Assembly (NCBI GenBank): GCA_964020085.1
Contig: OZ026599.1
Coordinates: 26,483,829 to 26,547,828, forward strand
DNA: 64,000 bases
Direction of reading: 5' to 3'
From: Micromussa lordhowensis
Lineage: Eukaryota; Cnidaria; Anthozoa; Scleractinia; Lobophylliidae
This document shows positions 11,601 to 21,338 of this stretch, in pieces (the stretch's first letter is position 1; each line of letters starts with the position of its first letter). The notes under the pieces were generated by a model, which made no database searches, was not told where the DNA came from, and saw only the letters and a program-made list of their open reading frames with translations. Both the position numbers and the translations under genes were made by a program.

Positions 11601-14600
11601 AGCGTACCAGCTACGATTCGCAAGTCACTGCAGAAGTCACTGAGCAAGTCACATGAGCACGGCAAATTTGGAAACAAGCTGCAAGCCGCTTAGCTGATTG
11701 ACGAGAACGAAGAAGATGCTCTTTTTGAAGGGGAGAATTCGGCGACTCCAATCCAGTTGCACTTCAAGACCGTGAAGACCGTGAAGGGTGGAAGATCCAA
11801 CAAACATGCTCCATGTCTTTGTGATTGCAACTGACGTAGTTGGGTCTTGATATGCTGCTTCGCTACACTGGCGTTCAATTTTAATGGACTTTATTGCCTC
11901 GTTGGTTTCTTTTTCTTCATCAGCTCGGTCTACCTCGATTTCTGTTATTTCTGGTTCCATTTTAGCGCCCTCCTCACACCTGTCGAACTGTCCACTTTCA
12001 CCGAATCCCAGGGTACAATCCTTGTTATTATTATTTATAATCAAGTTTCCATATAACGCGCACTCTGATTGGCTGAAACAGCGTGCTTTATCAGAGAGCA
12101 GATGCATAGCTTGATGACGGTAGGCTGGCTTTCAAATTTTTGCTTCGGAATTTTGACAAATTTGACCCTAATTAAACGTGTCCTGTGGCTCAGCCAAACG
12201 CAATGGAAACGAGCTATTTGTCTGTAGTAAACAAGGCTGAACGGAGGCCATTATTTACAACAGTAGTGTTAAAACTGTAATAAAGCAAAAAGTTATGCTA
12301 GATTCCGGCCGACAAAACGGTAATCGCTTAATGAAAAAAACAAATTCTCAACCTAGCGAATGCTTCGATAAAGTACATGATATTTGTTACGAAAGCAGAA
12401 CGTATGCTGTACACGTAAAAAAAAAAAACGACAGAAAATACTAATTGAGCTGTCTCTGTTTATGATCAGAAAGTTTATTTTTGCAAAAATGCTCAAACAA
12501 CACTTACATGCAGTGCAGTAAGGTTCATTTCCTTACTAGCAATCTCAGAGCATCTCAGCCGGCAACAATTTCGTATCAACGCTCACCGACGAGCGAGCAG
12601 CTGAAAGTCAGCTCTGATATTCTCTCCTGTGTACTCGGGGTAGACCCCGTGGAAGCAGTCAAGTCTTGGATGCTAGTTCGGCAAACTTGCTGCAAGTGGC
12701 TGCAAGCCGTAAATAACTGTAGCTCCTTCAAATACAACTAGCATTTTCCATTTCATCCGCAAGCTTTGAGCTCCTCGTTTCGTAATATCCACTGGCAAAG
12801 TGCACGTTCATGAGCCTCAGTGCGGTCGAAATCCTCGTTCTTCTCTCGAAAGCTATTCGAAACCGAAAGTTTAGCTGAAGTCCAGTTTGTGATTGACAGC
12901 TGTTGTCTCGATAGCCAATCAAGTTGTTTGAACAATTCTAACAAGGATATTGTGATTGGCTTATTTTATCTTGCTTTATCAGAGAATAGATGCCTGCTGA
13001 CGCCACTTTTTCTCGTTTGGAAAAGAAAATTTGGTTTGAACACGTTGTTTATCTGCTGTTCTGTTGTTCGATTTTCTTTCTCCGTTTTTTTCGATAGTTT
13101 TAGTTTCGATTGAGAAGATCTATGAAACAATCAGGGCAGTGTTTAACCACATTTCCAAACACCTCGAAGTTCGTCAAAAATACTCCATTATGCGTCGTAT
13201 TTTCAGCTCTCTCTTCGGAGTTTCGAAATAAGATCAAATACAGACTTTCGTTTTTGCATTGATACATGACATTCTTAGAGTCTCTGTTAGAAATTCAGAA
13301 AAGGATGCGAGCAACCTTTTGAGACCTTACCCGGAATTCCTTCTTCTCTGCATCCACACCTTTCATACACAAACTTGGTCTGGCAAATCACCATGCAAGA
13401 AGAAATTGTGTATTTTGGATAACCAGGAATACTACTGACAGTTTCAACCTGTCCCATCGAAAAATCACGATAACAGTCTTTTTCTTTGCAGCTAACAAAA
13501 AATATAGACAGTACTAAAGTTGCTTTGGCGTCTTCTAATGCTTAACTCGAGCATTTTGAGTTTGATTTGATCAGGAGCAGCATATTTTGTTGTAAATTAC
13601 ACAAATACTTTCCTACCTGGCGACGGCGATCGACGAGCGAGTTGACGAACGTGGGCAACCCATCTTTGGCGCCAAACCAAAAGCTTGGAGACACAAAATG
13701 TTCATATTTTCCCTTTTGTTAATCTAAACGATATGTTTTGGCGACTATAAATCCCTTTTCTTGAATAATGAATGCCGTTGTCCTACTTCAATGGCTTTTC
13801 GACATCAGGCCGACTGGTTCACAAATTTCCCGCAGTTTCAAGGTGCACAACTTGATCATGTGCGAGTCCAAAGTTCAAGGTGCTAGGGCGTCATTGAGTT
13901 TTGTTCGCCCTAGGGCGTCATTGAGTTTTGACCAATAGCACGTGACACGTTCTCCTCCAATCAGGAAACGTATTTGAGTTGAGAGGTATAACAATCACGC
14001 CTTCATATTTTTCTCCGTAGTTCCAATATAAGCTTATGATCTTTCCTACATTCACTTGTACTCTTCACCATCTACGGGTATATTACGAACTCACAAAGCG
14101 ATCACCCGCTCCCAGTTGGCTTGATAGCTAGATAGAGCACTGTACCGGTATCGCAGAGGTCATAGGTTCGAATCCCGTTCGAGCCTGAATTTTTTTCAGG
14201 ATTTAATTTCAAAACTGCTTAAGTGTGCGTATAACTGCGATCATCAATGTCTTCATATCTTTCTCCGCAGTTCAACTATATGATCTTTCATATAATAACT
14301 TGTATACTCAAGGAAAATGAGTTTGGAAAATCGAGAAGAGTACTAGCTGCGATGGGCAAGTCGCTGGTTCAGAGCACGCCAAAGGAAACAAGCTGCAAGC
14401 CGCTTGGGCGATTGACGAAAACAAAGAAGAAGGGGAGAATTCGGCGACTCCAATCCAGTTGCACATCAAAGAACTAAATGATGGTTTTTATCCCTACAAT
14501 GGTTTCCCAGCAAGAGATGAAAACCGTAACTTACGCTAGGGATCTGTTCAGCTTCAACAGAAGAATGATGGGCAAGAAATCTTGGCTTTTTTAGCAGAGC

Positions 14601-17600
14601 GGGGATACGAAGATCCGACATGGTCAGTAACAAGGATACCCAAGAGCATTCCAGCCTAAGCTTTATGCCACCAATACGGAGAGATGTCCAGTCAACTTTT
14701 AAAGGAAATTCCGCAGTTATCGGCCACTGGAGATCAGTGCACCAGAATCACCATTTTACTTGGCGGTCCGGCATAATCGACGTTCAAATGGCAAAGTTTG
14801 GTGTATGAAGGCACCTCTAGGTAAAAGTGAAATCGGGAAGTTTTTTGATCTACTGCAGCGAAGAATGCTGGCCTTTAGCAAGAATGAAAACGAGTAACCA
14901 ATCATTTTATCAGGAAAACTTGTATTTCAAGGCTCCTCGATGCATATGTCCTGGTGAACTTTGTGGCCCAATTGACTGGCCACAAAAGCATGGAGAGTTC
15001 GCAATTCAAAGGAGAATGCCCTTGAATCACAGCAGAGCTGACCGTTCTGAATCAGGAGATGAAACTATCTCAAGTGTGCATAATCAAGATCTTCAAGTAG
15101 CCACTCGCTCGACTGCAGAAATCGTCACAGGCACGACCGAAAATCCATTGATTAATCAGTCTAACGATCCGTTACTGTCTTCTACTGCTCCAGTTTTTGC
15201 AGGTGCAAACATAGGATCCATCAGTGGATGTACCTTCCAAATATTTCATGGTAATGTGAAAATTGTCCAGAATGAAAAGAAGCGTGGAATTGTTACCGAG
15301 AGGAATGAGGACGTTTGACTTTAAAGCTGTTTCTTCATCAACTATGAATAAGTTTGAATGATTTCCAAAGCAACCAATTTTGACTTCTCTTGATGCATCT
15401 TTTGTGATGTCACTCTCACTCACTCATGCCCGTTATGCCGGCTGGCATGTAGGGCAGCAACAAAGTTACTCCACCCCTGTCTGTTCTGGGCCAGTTTCTG
15501 AACAGTCCCCCAGGTGTGATGGAGACTCTTAAGCTCCCCTTCTACAGTTAGTAGCCAGGTGATGAGGAGGTTAAAATATTCCAGGATCGACAGAAACCTT
15601 CTCCGAATTTCAACAACCTGCAGCTGTTGAGACTTTCGTCAAATTCCGTTACAAATTGTTCTTATTGTCTTTATTTAACATTTACGTTGAATATATTTGT
15701 TTTCAAACTCGCGGTGGCTTGTTCTCTCTCAGTTGCGTGCGTCATAAAAAAACACGTTCCCGCGGAGGCTCTTTGAATCGAAGTGATCGGAAGTGCGAAA
15801 CTAGTGCCATGCAATAAGCTTGAGCCGTACTGGGGAATATTGGCCCTCGGCCGTTTCCGTACTCTCACGACCTCGGGCCAATATTCCCCAGTACGGGCCT
15901 TGGGGACGGTTACTAAGTGGTTAATAATTCCTCACCCTTTGTTTACGTATTGCGGCAAATGTGCTCGTACCGGGACCCACTGCAAAACTAAGCTGAGAAA
16001 CCATAGGTGGTGTTCCCTGGTGATGAATGAGAATCTTGAATCCTGTTTGATACGAAATTACACCATAATATTCTTGTCGATGTACGTTCAATAGGACCTG
16101 AAGTCCAAATGCCGAGCCAGACTGCTTCACTTTCAATATGCTCTCACCATCCTTTCCCTGAAAAAGATAAAAAGAGCACGGTGTACACTTTGAAATCAAT
16201 TACGCTGTTGTAGCAGGCCTTTTGTTCGACAAAGTGTCATTTTAAAATGTACTAACCCCTAATAAATAAATCTTAAAAATGTGGGATAAAATTGAACAGA
16301 AGGTGCTCTGCGTAAGTCAGTTATTTCCAAATTAATTTTAATGGACAGGTGTCAAGTCACAGAAAATTCCCCGGCTGACGCATCATCCGCTCGCTCAACT
16401 GCTCAGTAGCTGCCAAACAAGTTCAATCGATTAATTCGTGTACGAGCCTGTAACTTTGTAATGTTCACCAAAGTCTTTGTCCGTAATATGCTAATCAGAA
16501 GTGGCCTACGTGAGGTCAACATCAGCTGAAGACGCTACAGCTGAGTACACCAGTTTGGTCACTAGGGAACTTAAGCAGAGACGTTTTTGAGAAGCGGACG
16601 ACAGCCGGAAGTTGACGCTTCTTTTCTTTGGCGCCTGCTACATATCTTTTTTAGGAAGCCTTTTGTTCAAAATGCTAAAACGAGAGCTTTCCAACTGATT
16701 GGTTGAGGTCTGAGAACAACGAAAGTAGTTCTATTCTCCTTCCGGTTTCCGTCCGCGTCTCAAAAACGCCTTTGTTTAAGTTCAGTTCCCAACTATTCTC
16801 TCCACGGGGGAGGAAACGTGCTGATCATCCATGATTATTTACTTTTCCTGAGTGTTTTCTAACTGGTTTTGCTGCCTAGATACATTTTAATACATCGAAA
16901 GTTACCTATTATAACTTTTATGTAATGCAGTCATGTCTTTCGATTTAAGAACTTTTGTTGCCAAATTAAAATACCAATTGGAAATGTTTATTTAGCTGGA
17001 GCCAACTCATTAGTAACGAAACGAAATGACAAAAGTGGAAGACAAACACAATCCGCTTTTTTAATGCTCACGTATTATAGCAAAGTACAGTGGAACCTCG
17101 ATTTAACGAAGTCGCTGGGGACCGGCCAAATTTGTTCGTTAAATCGAGGGTTCGTTATATCGAAAACCTCGATATAACGAATTTGAGGGGAAATGACCAA
17201 AAAGTTCGTTATATCGAGGTCACAGTAAATGACTGATTTGGAACACAGATGACTTCTCTCACGCAATTCAATGCATTTTTCGTCACTCAGAAGTGCTGCG
17301 TTTTGAGATGGTCGTAGGTCATGTGCCATTGACGCTGTCACGGGTATTTCACTTGTTTTTAAAACACGGAGGACAAATCTCAGTAGAAGTGACTGGTAAA
17401 CGGAGAAACAAGGGCATTGGACTTGAAATTCCGGCTACATATTCGTTTTATCACAAGAAGCCTTCGAAAGTGAAGACGTTAAGAGAACTAATAAGAGACA
17501 AAGAAGATAAAGCAGAGGTTAATTGATGTCGAAATACTATCGCGCCAATGTATATGTCATAATAAGCCGTTGACTGAAAGGTTGCTGTCTCTTTAACATA

Positions 17601-18510
17601 AGGATTAAAGGATTTCACTTGTTGACTGTTGATCTGTTCTGCGTTTATCTTCTGTCGCGTGTTGACAATGTAATTCGTTATATCGAGGTAGATTTTACGT
17701 TTGGGCTTCCGGATTATGTTCGCTATATCGAGGAATTCGTTATATCGAGGTTCGTTATATCGAGGTTCTATTCCATACATTTTACTGTAACTTTGGCCGG
17801 GACATATGATATCGTTCGTTATATCGAGGACTTCGTTAAATAGAGGTTCGCTAAATCGAGGTTCCACTGTATATGCTTTGTGCTCTGAAAATAGAACAAG
17901 GAACCTTTTACCTTTTATTTCTCCATAATTGTTTTTTTATGAAAACATCTCATGATCAGAAATGATTTGATCATAGCGTTTTTAAAACTTGATGTAGTGC
18001 AACAAGGTGACTTATTTATAATAAAACGAAAGCTATAACGCTATAACTACCCATCTAATTATCGCTATAGGGCAATTGTTAGAAACACACATTGGATGAA
18101 ATCATATGTACAGAAGGAGCTGGTTACAAAACGTTTGGCTCTATGTTTTTTTTCCGTTTTAATATCCCTGACAGTGCACAAAACACATTACAGATAAGGC
18201 GTTCACTTCTCTCTGTGCAACTAACCGCCTTACTCATGTGATTCATACAATTTCTAACAGAAAAAAAAAATGGAATTTCCGTTCCATCAAGTGTTCTTAA
18301 ATTTAGTTGCAGACCTACCTGACCTACAGACCTACCATATTGCGTTAAAAGCTGGTCGTATCCCTTTGCCATAATTACGGACTTTTTGAAGCGGTTAAAG
18401 TTACAAATACTGACGGCTGGGAATTCCGGAGAGCCTTCGTACACCAACGAAACTTTCGTAGTCGCGGGATAACTGAATAATTTTCTTAAAAGCTTGGATG
18501 ACGGAAATGA
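2546..18510 (-). CDS. DEG/ENaC (ASIC-like) cation channel gene, 5' end degraded
   Basis: Minus-strand gene whose product would be an amiloride-type sodium/cation channel subunit of the plasma membrane (two TM helices, large Cys-rich ectodomain, trimeric in this family). Exons in order: 18510-18319 (fragment), 16157-15936, 10774-10618, 7399-7207, 4271-4180, 2655-2546 with the stop TGA. Splice phases 0/1/2/1 match the plus-strand paralogue at 25153-33813, and exon sizes (157, 92) are identical. Motifs include the PEFPAVSICNFN palm strand, APGT-type GPGTSTFAAIR, CGCRE, CPVPCD, SYAAFPS and the GAS selectivity motif in the last exon. TM1 and the finger/thumb part of exon 1 are not recognisable, and one short exon between 10618 and 7399 was not found. 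It may be a recent pseudogene or a gene with a different first exon; the downstream exons have no stop codons. Confidence 0.6.
2715..3160 (+). repeat. tRNA-headed SINE with an inverted tail copy
   Basis: At 2971-3043 a tRNA-like head carries an A box (TAGCTCAGTTGGTAGAGC) and a B box (GGTTCGTATCCC), followed by a SINE body (TAACTGCGATAATCAATCAT). At 2715-2870 the same tail is present inverted, making a head-to-head arrangement. The acceptor stem is poor, so it is not a functional tRNA. Related copies are at 8875-8985, 13985-14310 and 20095-20185. Confidence 0.7.
3867..4099. mobile_element. TTAA-flanked MITE (piggyBac-like target), 233 bp
   Basis: Terminal inverted repeats AGGGGCTGCGTCACGGT and ACCGTGACGTAGCCCCT (one mismatch) lie between TTAA at 3863-3866 and TTAA at 4100-4103. 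The paralogous block at 21131-21170 has the uninterrupted site (GATTCTTAAAGAAAAATC), which proves the element is an insertion with TTAA duplication. It lies in the last intron region of the minus channel gene. Confidence 0.9.
4180..4271 (-). CDS. ASIC-like gene (minus), penultimate exon
   Basis: A 92-nt exon in phase 2 to phase 1, flanked by CAG and GTAAGT. It encodes the pre-TM2 palm strand (LLLNIYFQDLNYQLMQETPA, then YVSESLLG). Length and phase are identical to the plus-gene exon 33412-33503. A frameshifted duplicate lies at 21243-21338. Confidence 0.85.
5372..7063. repeat. 1.7-kb GTAGCA hexamer array in an intron
   Basis: Almost pure tandem GTAGCA units with interspersed GGCAGT, AATGGC and CAGCAG variants. 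The array lies in the intron between channel exons 7207 and 4271. Because the unit is 6 bp without stops, most frames stay open, creating spurious poly-Ser, poly-Leu, Ala-Val and Ala-Thr frames of up to about 600 codons. It is a satellite, not a gene. Confidence 0.95.
7207..7399 (-). CDS. ASIC-like gene (minus), Cys-rich thumb exon
   Basis: The exon is bounded by the acceptor CTTCCAG and the donor GTACGT. It encodes ENFYELKDYQCDCPVPCDSI followed by SYAAFPS, the C.C..PC hallmark of ASIC-type thumbs. It starts with two bases of a split codon and ends in phase 2, matching the next exon at 4271. Confidence 0.85.
8190..8360 (+). repeat. Penelope-like/retrozyme-type repeat with hairpin and GAAAC box
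   Basis: A 25-bp unit (CTATCATATCACACTTGCC) occurs twice before a perfect hairpin at 8240-8263 (AGCCCTTCG and CGAAGGGCT). The sequence GCTAACGCTCGAAACGTC follows, a layout I associate with abundant coral Penelope-like terminal repeats. The call is from pattern memory. The open frame across it (7737-8474) is probably not a gene. Confidence 0.4.
8592..10336. mobile_element. 1.75-kb foldback-like DNA element with 6-bp target duplication
   Basis: The element starts CCAGACATAA and ends TTATGTCTGG, a perfect 10-bp inverted repeat. It is flanked on both sides by TAACTA (8586-8591 and 10337-10342). About 230 bp at each end is built of imperfect repeats of TCGATGAGTAATC and its complement around GGCCACAAAATGTTTGG. 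The 1.3-kb core contains a SINE tail (8875-8985) and no recognisable transposase. It is non-autonomous and lies in a channel-gene intron. Confidence 0.75.
10366..10560. repeat. Dispersed repeat next to the CGCR exon
   Basis: Sequence with AGTTTCGATTGAGAAGATCT and CCAAACACCTCGAGGTTCGT recurs at 13085-13270 and, in the other orientation, at 36305-36480. It is a repeat family that carries a palindromic AAACACC/GGTGTTT pairing. It has no coding content. Confidence 0.65.
10618..10774 (-). CDS. ASIC-like gene (minus), CGCR exon
   Basis: A 157-nt exon with polypyrimidine acceptor TTTTCTTTAG and donor GTAAGA. It encodes LNLPNPYESNCF..., YT.SSCM..CQTKFV and CGCREVGMP, the conserved post-finger cysteine block. 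It has the same length and phases as 30037-30193 in the plus gene. A truncated duplicate lies at 13331-13446. Confidence 0.85.
11320..11765 (+). pseudogene. Crypton-like tyrosine recombinase relic (N-terminal part)
   Basis: Plus-strand frames give SDITLLRYMEANDMTNERIE, LARELDHLLSKCF and RRKNEEAYQLR. These match the N-terminal DNA-binding region of KIAA1958/ZMYM-like Crypton recombinases, where E-L-D-..L..FF...R.KNG.EYEP is typical. A stop splits the acidic leader from this part. The following LQAA...ALFEGENSATPIQLH motif is in a shifted frame. The element is dead. Confidence 0.55.
13331..13446 (-). pseudogene. Truncated duplicate of the CGCR channel exon
   Basis: A direct duplicate of 10618-10733 with intact donor GTAAGG. 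It reads ETVSSIPGYP.YTISSCM, then CGCREEGIPG. Homology stops at the exon middle, so the first third, including one conserved cysteine, is missing. The only upstream AG has no pyrimidine tract. The repeat continues outside the exon (13076-13443 versus 10366-10737), so it copied a genomic fragment rather than an mRNA. Confidence 0.75.
13985..14310 (+). repeat. tRNA-headed SINE, second copy
   Basis: The head at 14118-14186 keeps a B box (GGTTCGAATCCC) but has lost bases in the A box (TAGCTAGATAGAGC). The body and tail match the copy at 2971-3160, including CTCCGCAGTTC and TATGATCTTTC segments before and after the head. Confidence 0.75.
14320..15318 (+). pseudogene. Crypton-like recombinase relic (middle and C-terminal part)
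   Basis: The first part (14330-14470) repeats the AACAAGCTGCAAGCCGC... segment also seen at 11665-11760, so this is a second fragment of the same family. The open frame 14827-15318 ends with AGANIGSISGCTFQIFHGN, a C-terminal signature of Crypton/KIAA1958-like proteins. Several stops and frameshifts separate the segments. The catalytic Arg/Tyr residues of a tyrosine recombinase cannot be identified. Confidence 0.55.
15825..15896. repeat. Hairpin repeat
   Basis: CCGTACTGGGGAATATTGGC and its inverted copy flank a 20-bp loop. This small foldback lies just downstream (in gene sense) of channel exon 2. No ORF is supported. Confidence 0.8.
15936..16157 (-). CDS. ASIC-like gene (minus), beta-ball/palm exon
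   Basis: The exon follows TTTTTCAG and ends at GTGAGG. It encodes GKDGESILKV, then YYGVISYQTGFKILIHHQ, then VGPGTSTFAAIRKQR, all family signatures. It is 222 nt, one base longer than the plus-gene counterpart (221 nt). The extra base is at the acceptor (GGAAAGGATGG versus GTAAAGATGG), so its entry phase is 0 instead of 1. Confidence 0.8.
17088..17869. mobile_element. Pogo/Tigger-type non-autonomous transposon, 782 bp
   Basis: The ends are CAGTGGAACCTCGATTTAAC and its inverted form, ending CGAGGTTCCACTG, with TA on each side (17086-17087, 17870-17871). Multiple internal TTCGTTATATCGAGG units extend both termini. A short plus-strand frame (17293-17526) encodes a basic segment with GGQISVEVTGKRRNKGIGLE; I have seen this type of domain in cnidarian repeats but cannot name it. 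No DDE transposase remains. Confidence 0.85.
18319..18510 (-). pseudogene. Degraded first exon of the minus-strand ASIC-like gene
   Basis: Minus translation gives SSKLLRKLFSYPATTKVSL and PEFPAVSICNFNRFKKSV, aligning to residues just after TM1 in the plus gene. Upstream, the TM1 region falls out of frame (a hydrophobic stretch in another frame near 18515-18540). Downstream, the homologous 80-residue finger region is absent before a possible donor (CAG then GTAGGT) at 18319-18313. That donor is phase 0, which would join in frame to 16157. It could be a real shortened exon or a relic. Confidence 0.55.
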
Positions 18511-18613
18511 AACCACACAATTGCGTTTAAAAAGCTCCCATTTTCTACTAATTCACTTGCCAAGACAGTTTGTTATTGGACAGTTTGTTATCGGACAGTT
18601 CAATAAACCAATC

Positions 18614-18645
<32 letters not shown>

Positions 18646-18975
18646 TCAACCTTGATTTCAATTACCATAGAAACAGTGTACAGACTCCTCCGATTTTGGC
18701 ATCACTTGTATGATTACAGACTTTATTATACATTGAACTCTCTAACTCTTTTCTGATTGGCCGACAGCCTACAGTGAATTTTCGAAATCAGCGCTCGTGA
18801 CGTCATAGCTGCAGATTACACAATAATCATGTCAAGGTCACGGGTTATCATGTCATGTATGACCGCAGTGCATGATTTCCAAGGGTAATCATGTCAACTT
18901 CGCGCGATTCGTGTTGCTTGCCGTCAGTGAAGAAGCAGAAACACGACTTCCAAGTTTTTGCGTTCGTTCAATGTA

Positions 18976-19139
18976 TAATAAAACAATTATTAGATTCGGT
19001 TTCTGTGAAATCCAGAATAATCAAGGTCTCGGGAAGGGTTATCAGCCACAGCCTTCGGCTTCGGCTGGTAACCCTTACCTCGACCTTGATTATTCTGGAT
19101 ATCACAAAAACCTCATCCAATAATTGTTTAGAATTGGAT
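18976..19139. repeat. Foldback MITE
   Basis: Inverted arms read AACAATTATTAGATTCGG...CCAGAATAATCAAGG and CCTTGATTATTCTGG...CCAATAATTGTT around the loop CAGCCTTCGGCTTCGGCTG. The overlapping open frames (18872-19339) follow the palindrome and are not genes. Confidence 0.75.
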
Positions 19140-19610
19140 TCCACTCAGTCCTATTACCATTACTTACTAGTAACAGTTTTCACTACATCTGCCCCCGCCT
19201 TGGATATCACGTTTATTATGTAATGAACTGTACAACGTTTATTACAAAATACGTTTCTCTCTTTCTAGTCCTTGGAATACCACAAAATGAACAAAAAACT
19301 CGGTTATTTCAAATAAGTAATGATAAGTTGCGTTTTTAGATGACAGTATCAAAGTTTCTCACGATCACCTTTGAATATTTCACAGTTTCTCCCCAGAATC
19401 GTTGAAATAACAGGCTGATCTGACCTTTTACTTTCGTTGTAATCCTTCAAATCACACAAAATGAACAAAAATCTCTGTCATTTCAAGTAAGTAATGATAG
19501 TTAAAAAGTTACTCGACTATGCGACTACACTCGTGCACGTGGCTGCAAGAATTAAGTTATTAATGCTCTTAATGCTCTTATAAATACTAAAGTGTTGAAT
19601 TATCGCCTCA

Positions 19611-19763
19611 CCTCCAATTCGCTTCTGCTCTTGAAATCACTGGATCAGAGCTTGTTGATCGCGGATTGTTATTACTATTGTCATTTGGTGCAGGTGGTGA
19701 CGATATGGCTTTGATTTTGTTTATAGCGTTTTGTAACATTCCCCACAACTCCTCCATCTTCCA
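19611..19763 (-). CDS. Unrecognised short exon-like ORF starting MEELWGML
   Basis: Minus-strand frame beginning at an ATG (19763) and running to an AG then GTGAGG donor-like site at 19611-19608. The first residues form an amphipathic stretch (EELWGMLQNAINKIKAI), then a Pro/Asn/Ser-rich tail. Upstream is a region of repeated CGACGAG motifs (19800-20060). It could be a first coding exon of a small or transposon-derived gene. No downstream exon was found, and I assign no function. Confidence 0.25.
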
Positions 19764-19799
19764 TGCACTTCGTGTGGTCCCTGGTAGTACTGGATCGCA

Positions 19800-20060
19800 G
19801 TCTCTTCCTGTCAACTCACGACGAGTCGATCCCAGAGTTCGACGAGAGGAGTGATGAGCGGACGAGTCGATCTCACGAGTCGACGAGACGAACTCGGTAG
19901 CGACAAGTCTAATCACGACGAGACGATCGCGGGAGTTGACGAGGCGAACTCGTCGGCGATGAGACGAATAGGCCCAATTCACGACGAGACGATCTGGGAA
20001 ATCGATGAGACGAACTCGGTACAAAACGAGAAAAACCGGAATAACGACTCGACGAGTCGA
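19800..20060. repeat. Degenerate CGACGAG/GACGAACTCGG-rich tandem repeat
   Basis: About 260 bp with many copies of GAGACGAACTCGG, CACGACGAGACGATC and CGACGAGTCGA. CpG is far denser than in the surrounding AT-rich DNA. It may be promoter-proximal or an old minisatellite. Confidence 0.6.
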
Positions 20061-20412
20061 AATGCCAATTTAGTCTCGGATCTGACTTCAAATGCACGAG
20101 TGGGTTCGAATTCGTCCAGGCCTGATTGTTTTCAATTTTGTGTGTATAAACTGCGATTATCAATCATGTCTTCATACCTATATATTTTTTATTCAAAAGA
20201 AAACTCTAAACACATAGCAACATAGCAGTAGTAAGCGAGACACTATTTCGAAAAAAAAATGATATCATATTTTAAAATATTCCATAACAAACACACGGAC
20301 GATCGTCATTGATCGATTCCCTGACTTTTCTTTCTTCCATCGCATATAATATGAAATAAAAGGAAGTATACCGACACTCGAACTGGAACACTTTAACCTT
20401 CTATTATAAACT

Positions 20413-20912
20413 TCGACTAATTAAATTATTCCATAGCGTGTTTATTGGTGAAGCGCCTGCGGCTCTGTCGTACTTGACAAATAAACCTCGCACTGCATAT
20501 AACCTTAGAAGGAGTAATAATGTAATCGTCCCTCGTTTAAATTCAAATTTCTTAAAATCTCTATAAGCTATAGAGGCGCTATCCTATGGAACGCTGTCTC
20601 GAGTTACTTCACGGGCCAGTTTACTGAGTTTTATCCTAAAGTGAGGAAGGATCCTTATTTTAAGGAACTTGATTTTAGCGTACAGTCGGCCCAGTCGCTA
20701 CCGAGGCATTACCAAGATTTTAAATGCTTCTAAATATTTTGTATTTTACATTTTATACTTGATTGTATTCTGCATTTTATTCTGTAAGTAATGTCATTAC
20801 CATTTTAATATAGATTTAATTTATATTGTAACTATTTCTACACGACCCCACAAGCTTTGAGCTTTAAACCTTATCGTGTTTAAATAAAGGATATGATATG
20901 ATATGATATGAA
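20413..20912 (+). mobile_element. LINE RT tail fragment with (ATATG)n terminus
   Basis: The plus translation gives LFHSVFIGEAPAALSYL, then, after a frameshift, SYRGAILWNAVSSYF and a C-terminal tail. The element ends in AAATAAAGG followed by four ATATG units at 20890-20910. It is inserted in duplication copy B relative to copy A. Confidence 0.8.
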
Positions 20913-21242
20913 TTAAAGCAAGGCTATACCCGAGGCTATACTGTCCTTATAGTTGTAGTTGGAATGATGATAGCGGTATAAGGGAGTGAGATATAGAGGG
21001 ATCATTGTGTTGGAACTAATTTCTTAATTCGACATGCAGGAAGCCAAGTGAAATCAGAGAATCAACGGATGCATGACGCAATCCAAGAGCGCAATCTCAT
21101 TAGTAGGTGACAAGAACACATGTGACTATAGGTGATGACGTAAGCTCGATTCTTAAAGAAAAATCTCTTGATTACTTTTAATTAACTTACTTCGCTTACA
21201 ATGAATTCACTAACAAGGCTTATTTAAAAAGAACCCGCTTAC

Positions 21243-21338
21243 CTGGCAGACTTTCTGAATTATATGCTGGAGTCTCTTGAATAAGCTGGTAAGTTAATTT
21301 TTGGTATAAAGTATAAATTGAGTTGTACATTGTTCTGA
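21243..21338 (-). pseudogene. Frameshifted copy of a channel exon
   Basis: Homologous to 4180-4271 with conserved splice borders (CAACAG and GTAAGC). It is 96 nt instead of 92 because of a 4-base gain in the middle, which shifts the frame after LNLYF. No matching last exon was found downstream, so this block cannot make a channel. Confidence 0.85.

Noticed and set aside
18872..19339. Three overlapping plus-strand ORFs
   Set aside because: They read through a foldback MITE and have no coding signature.
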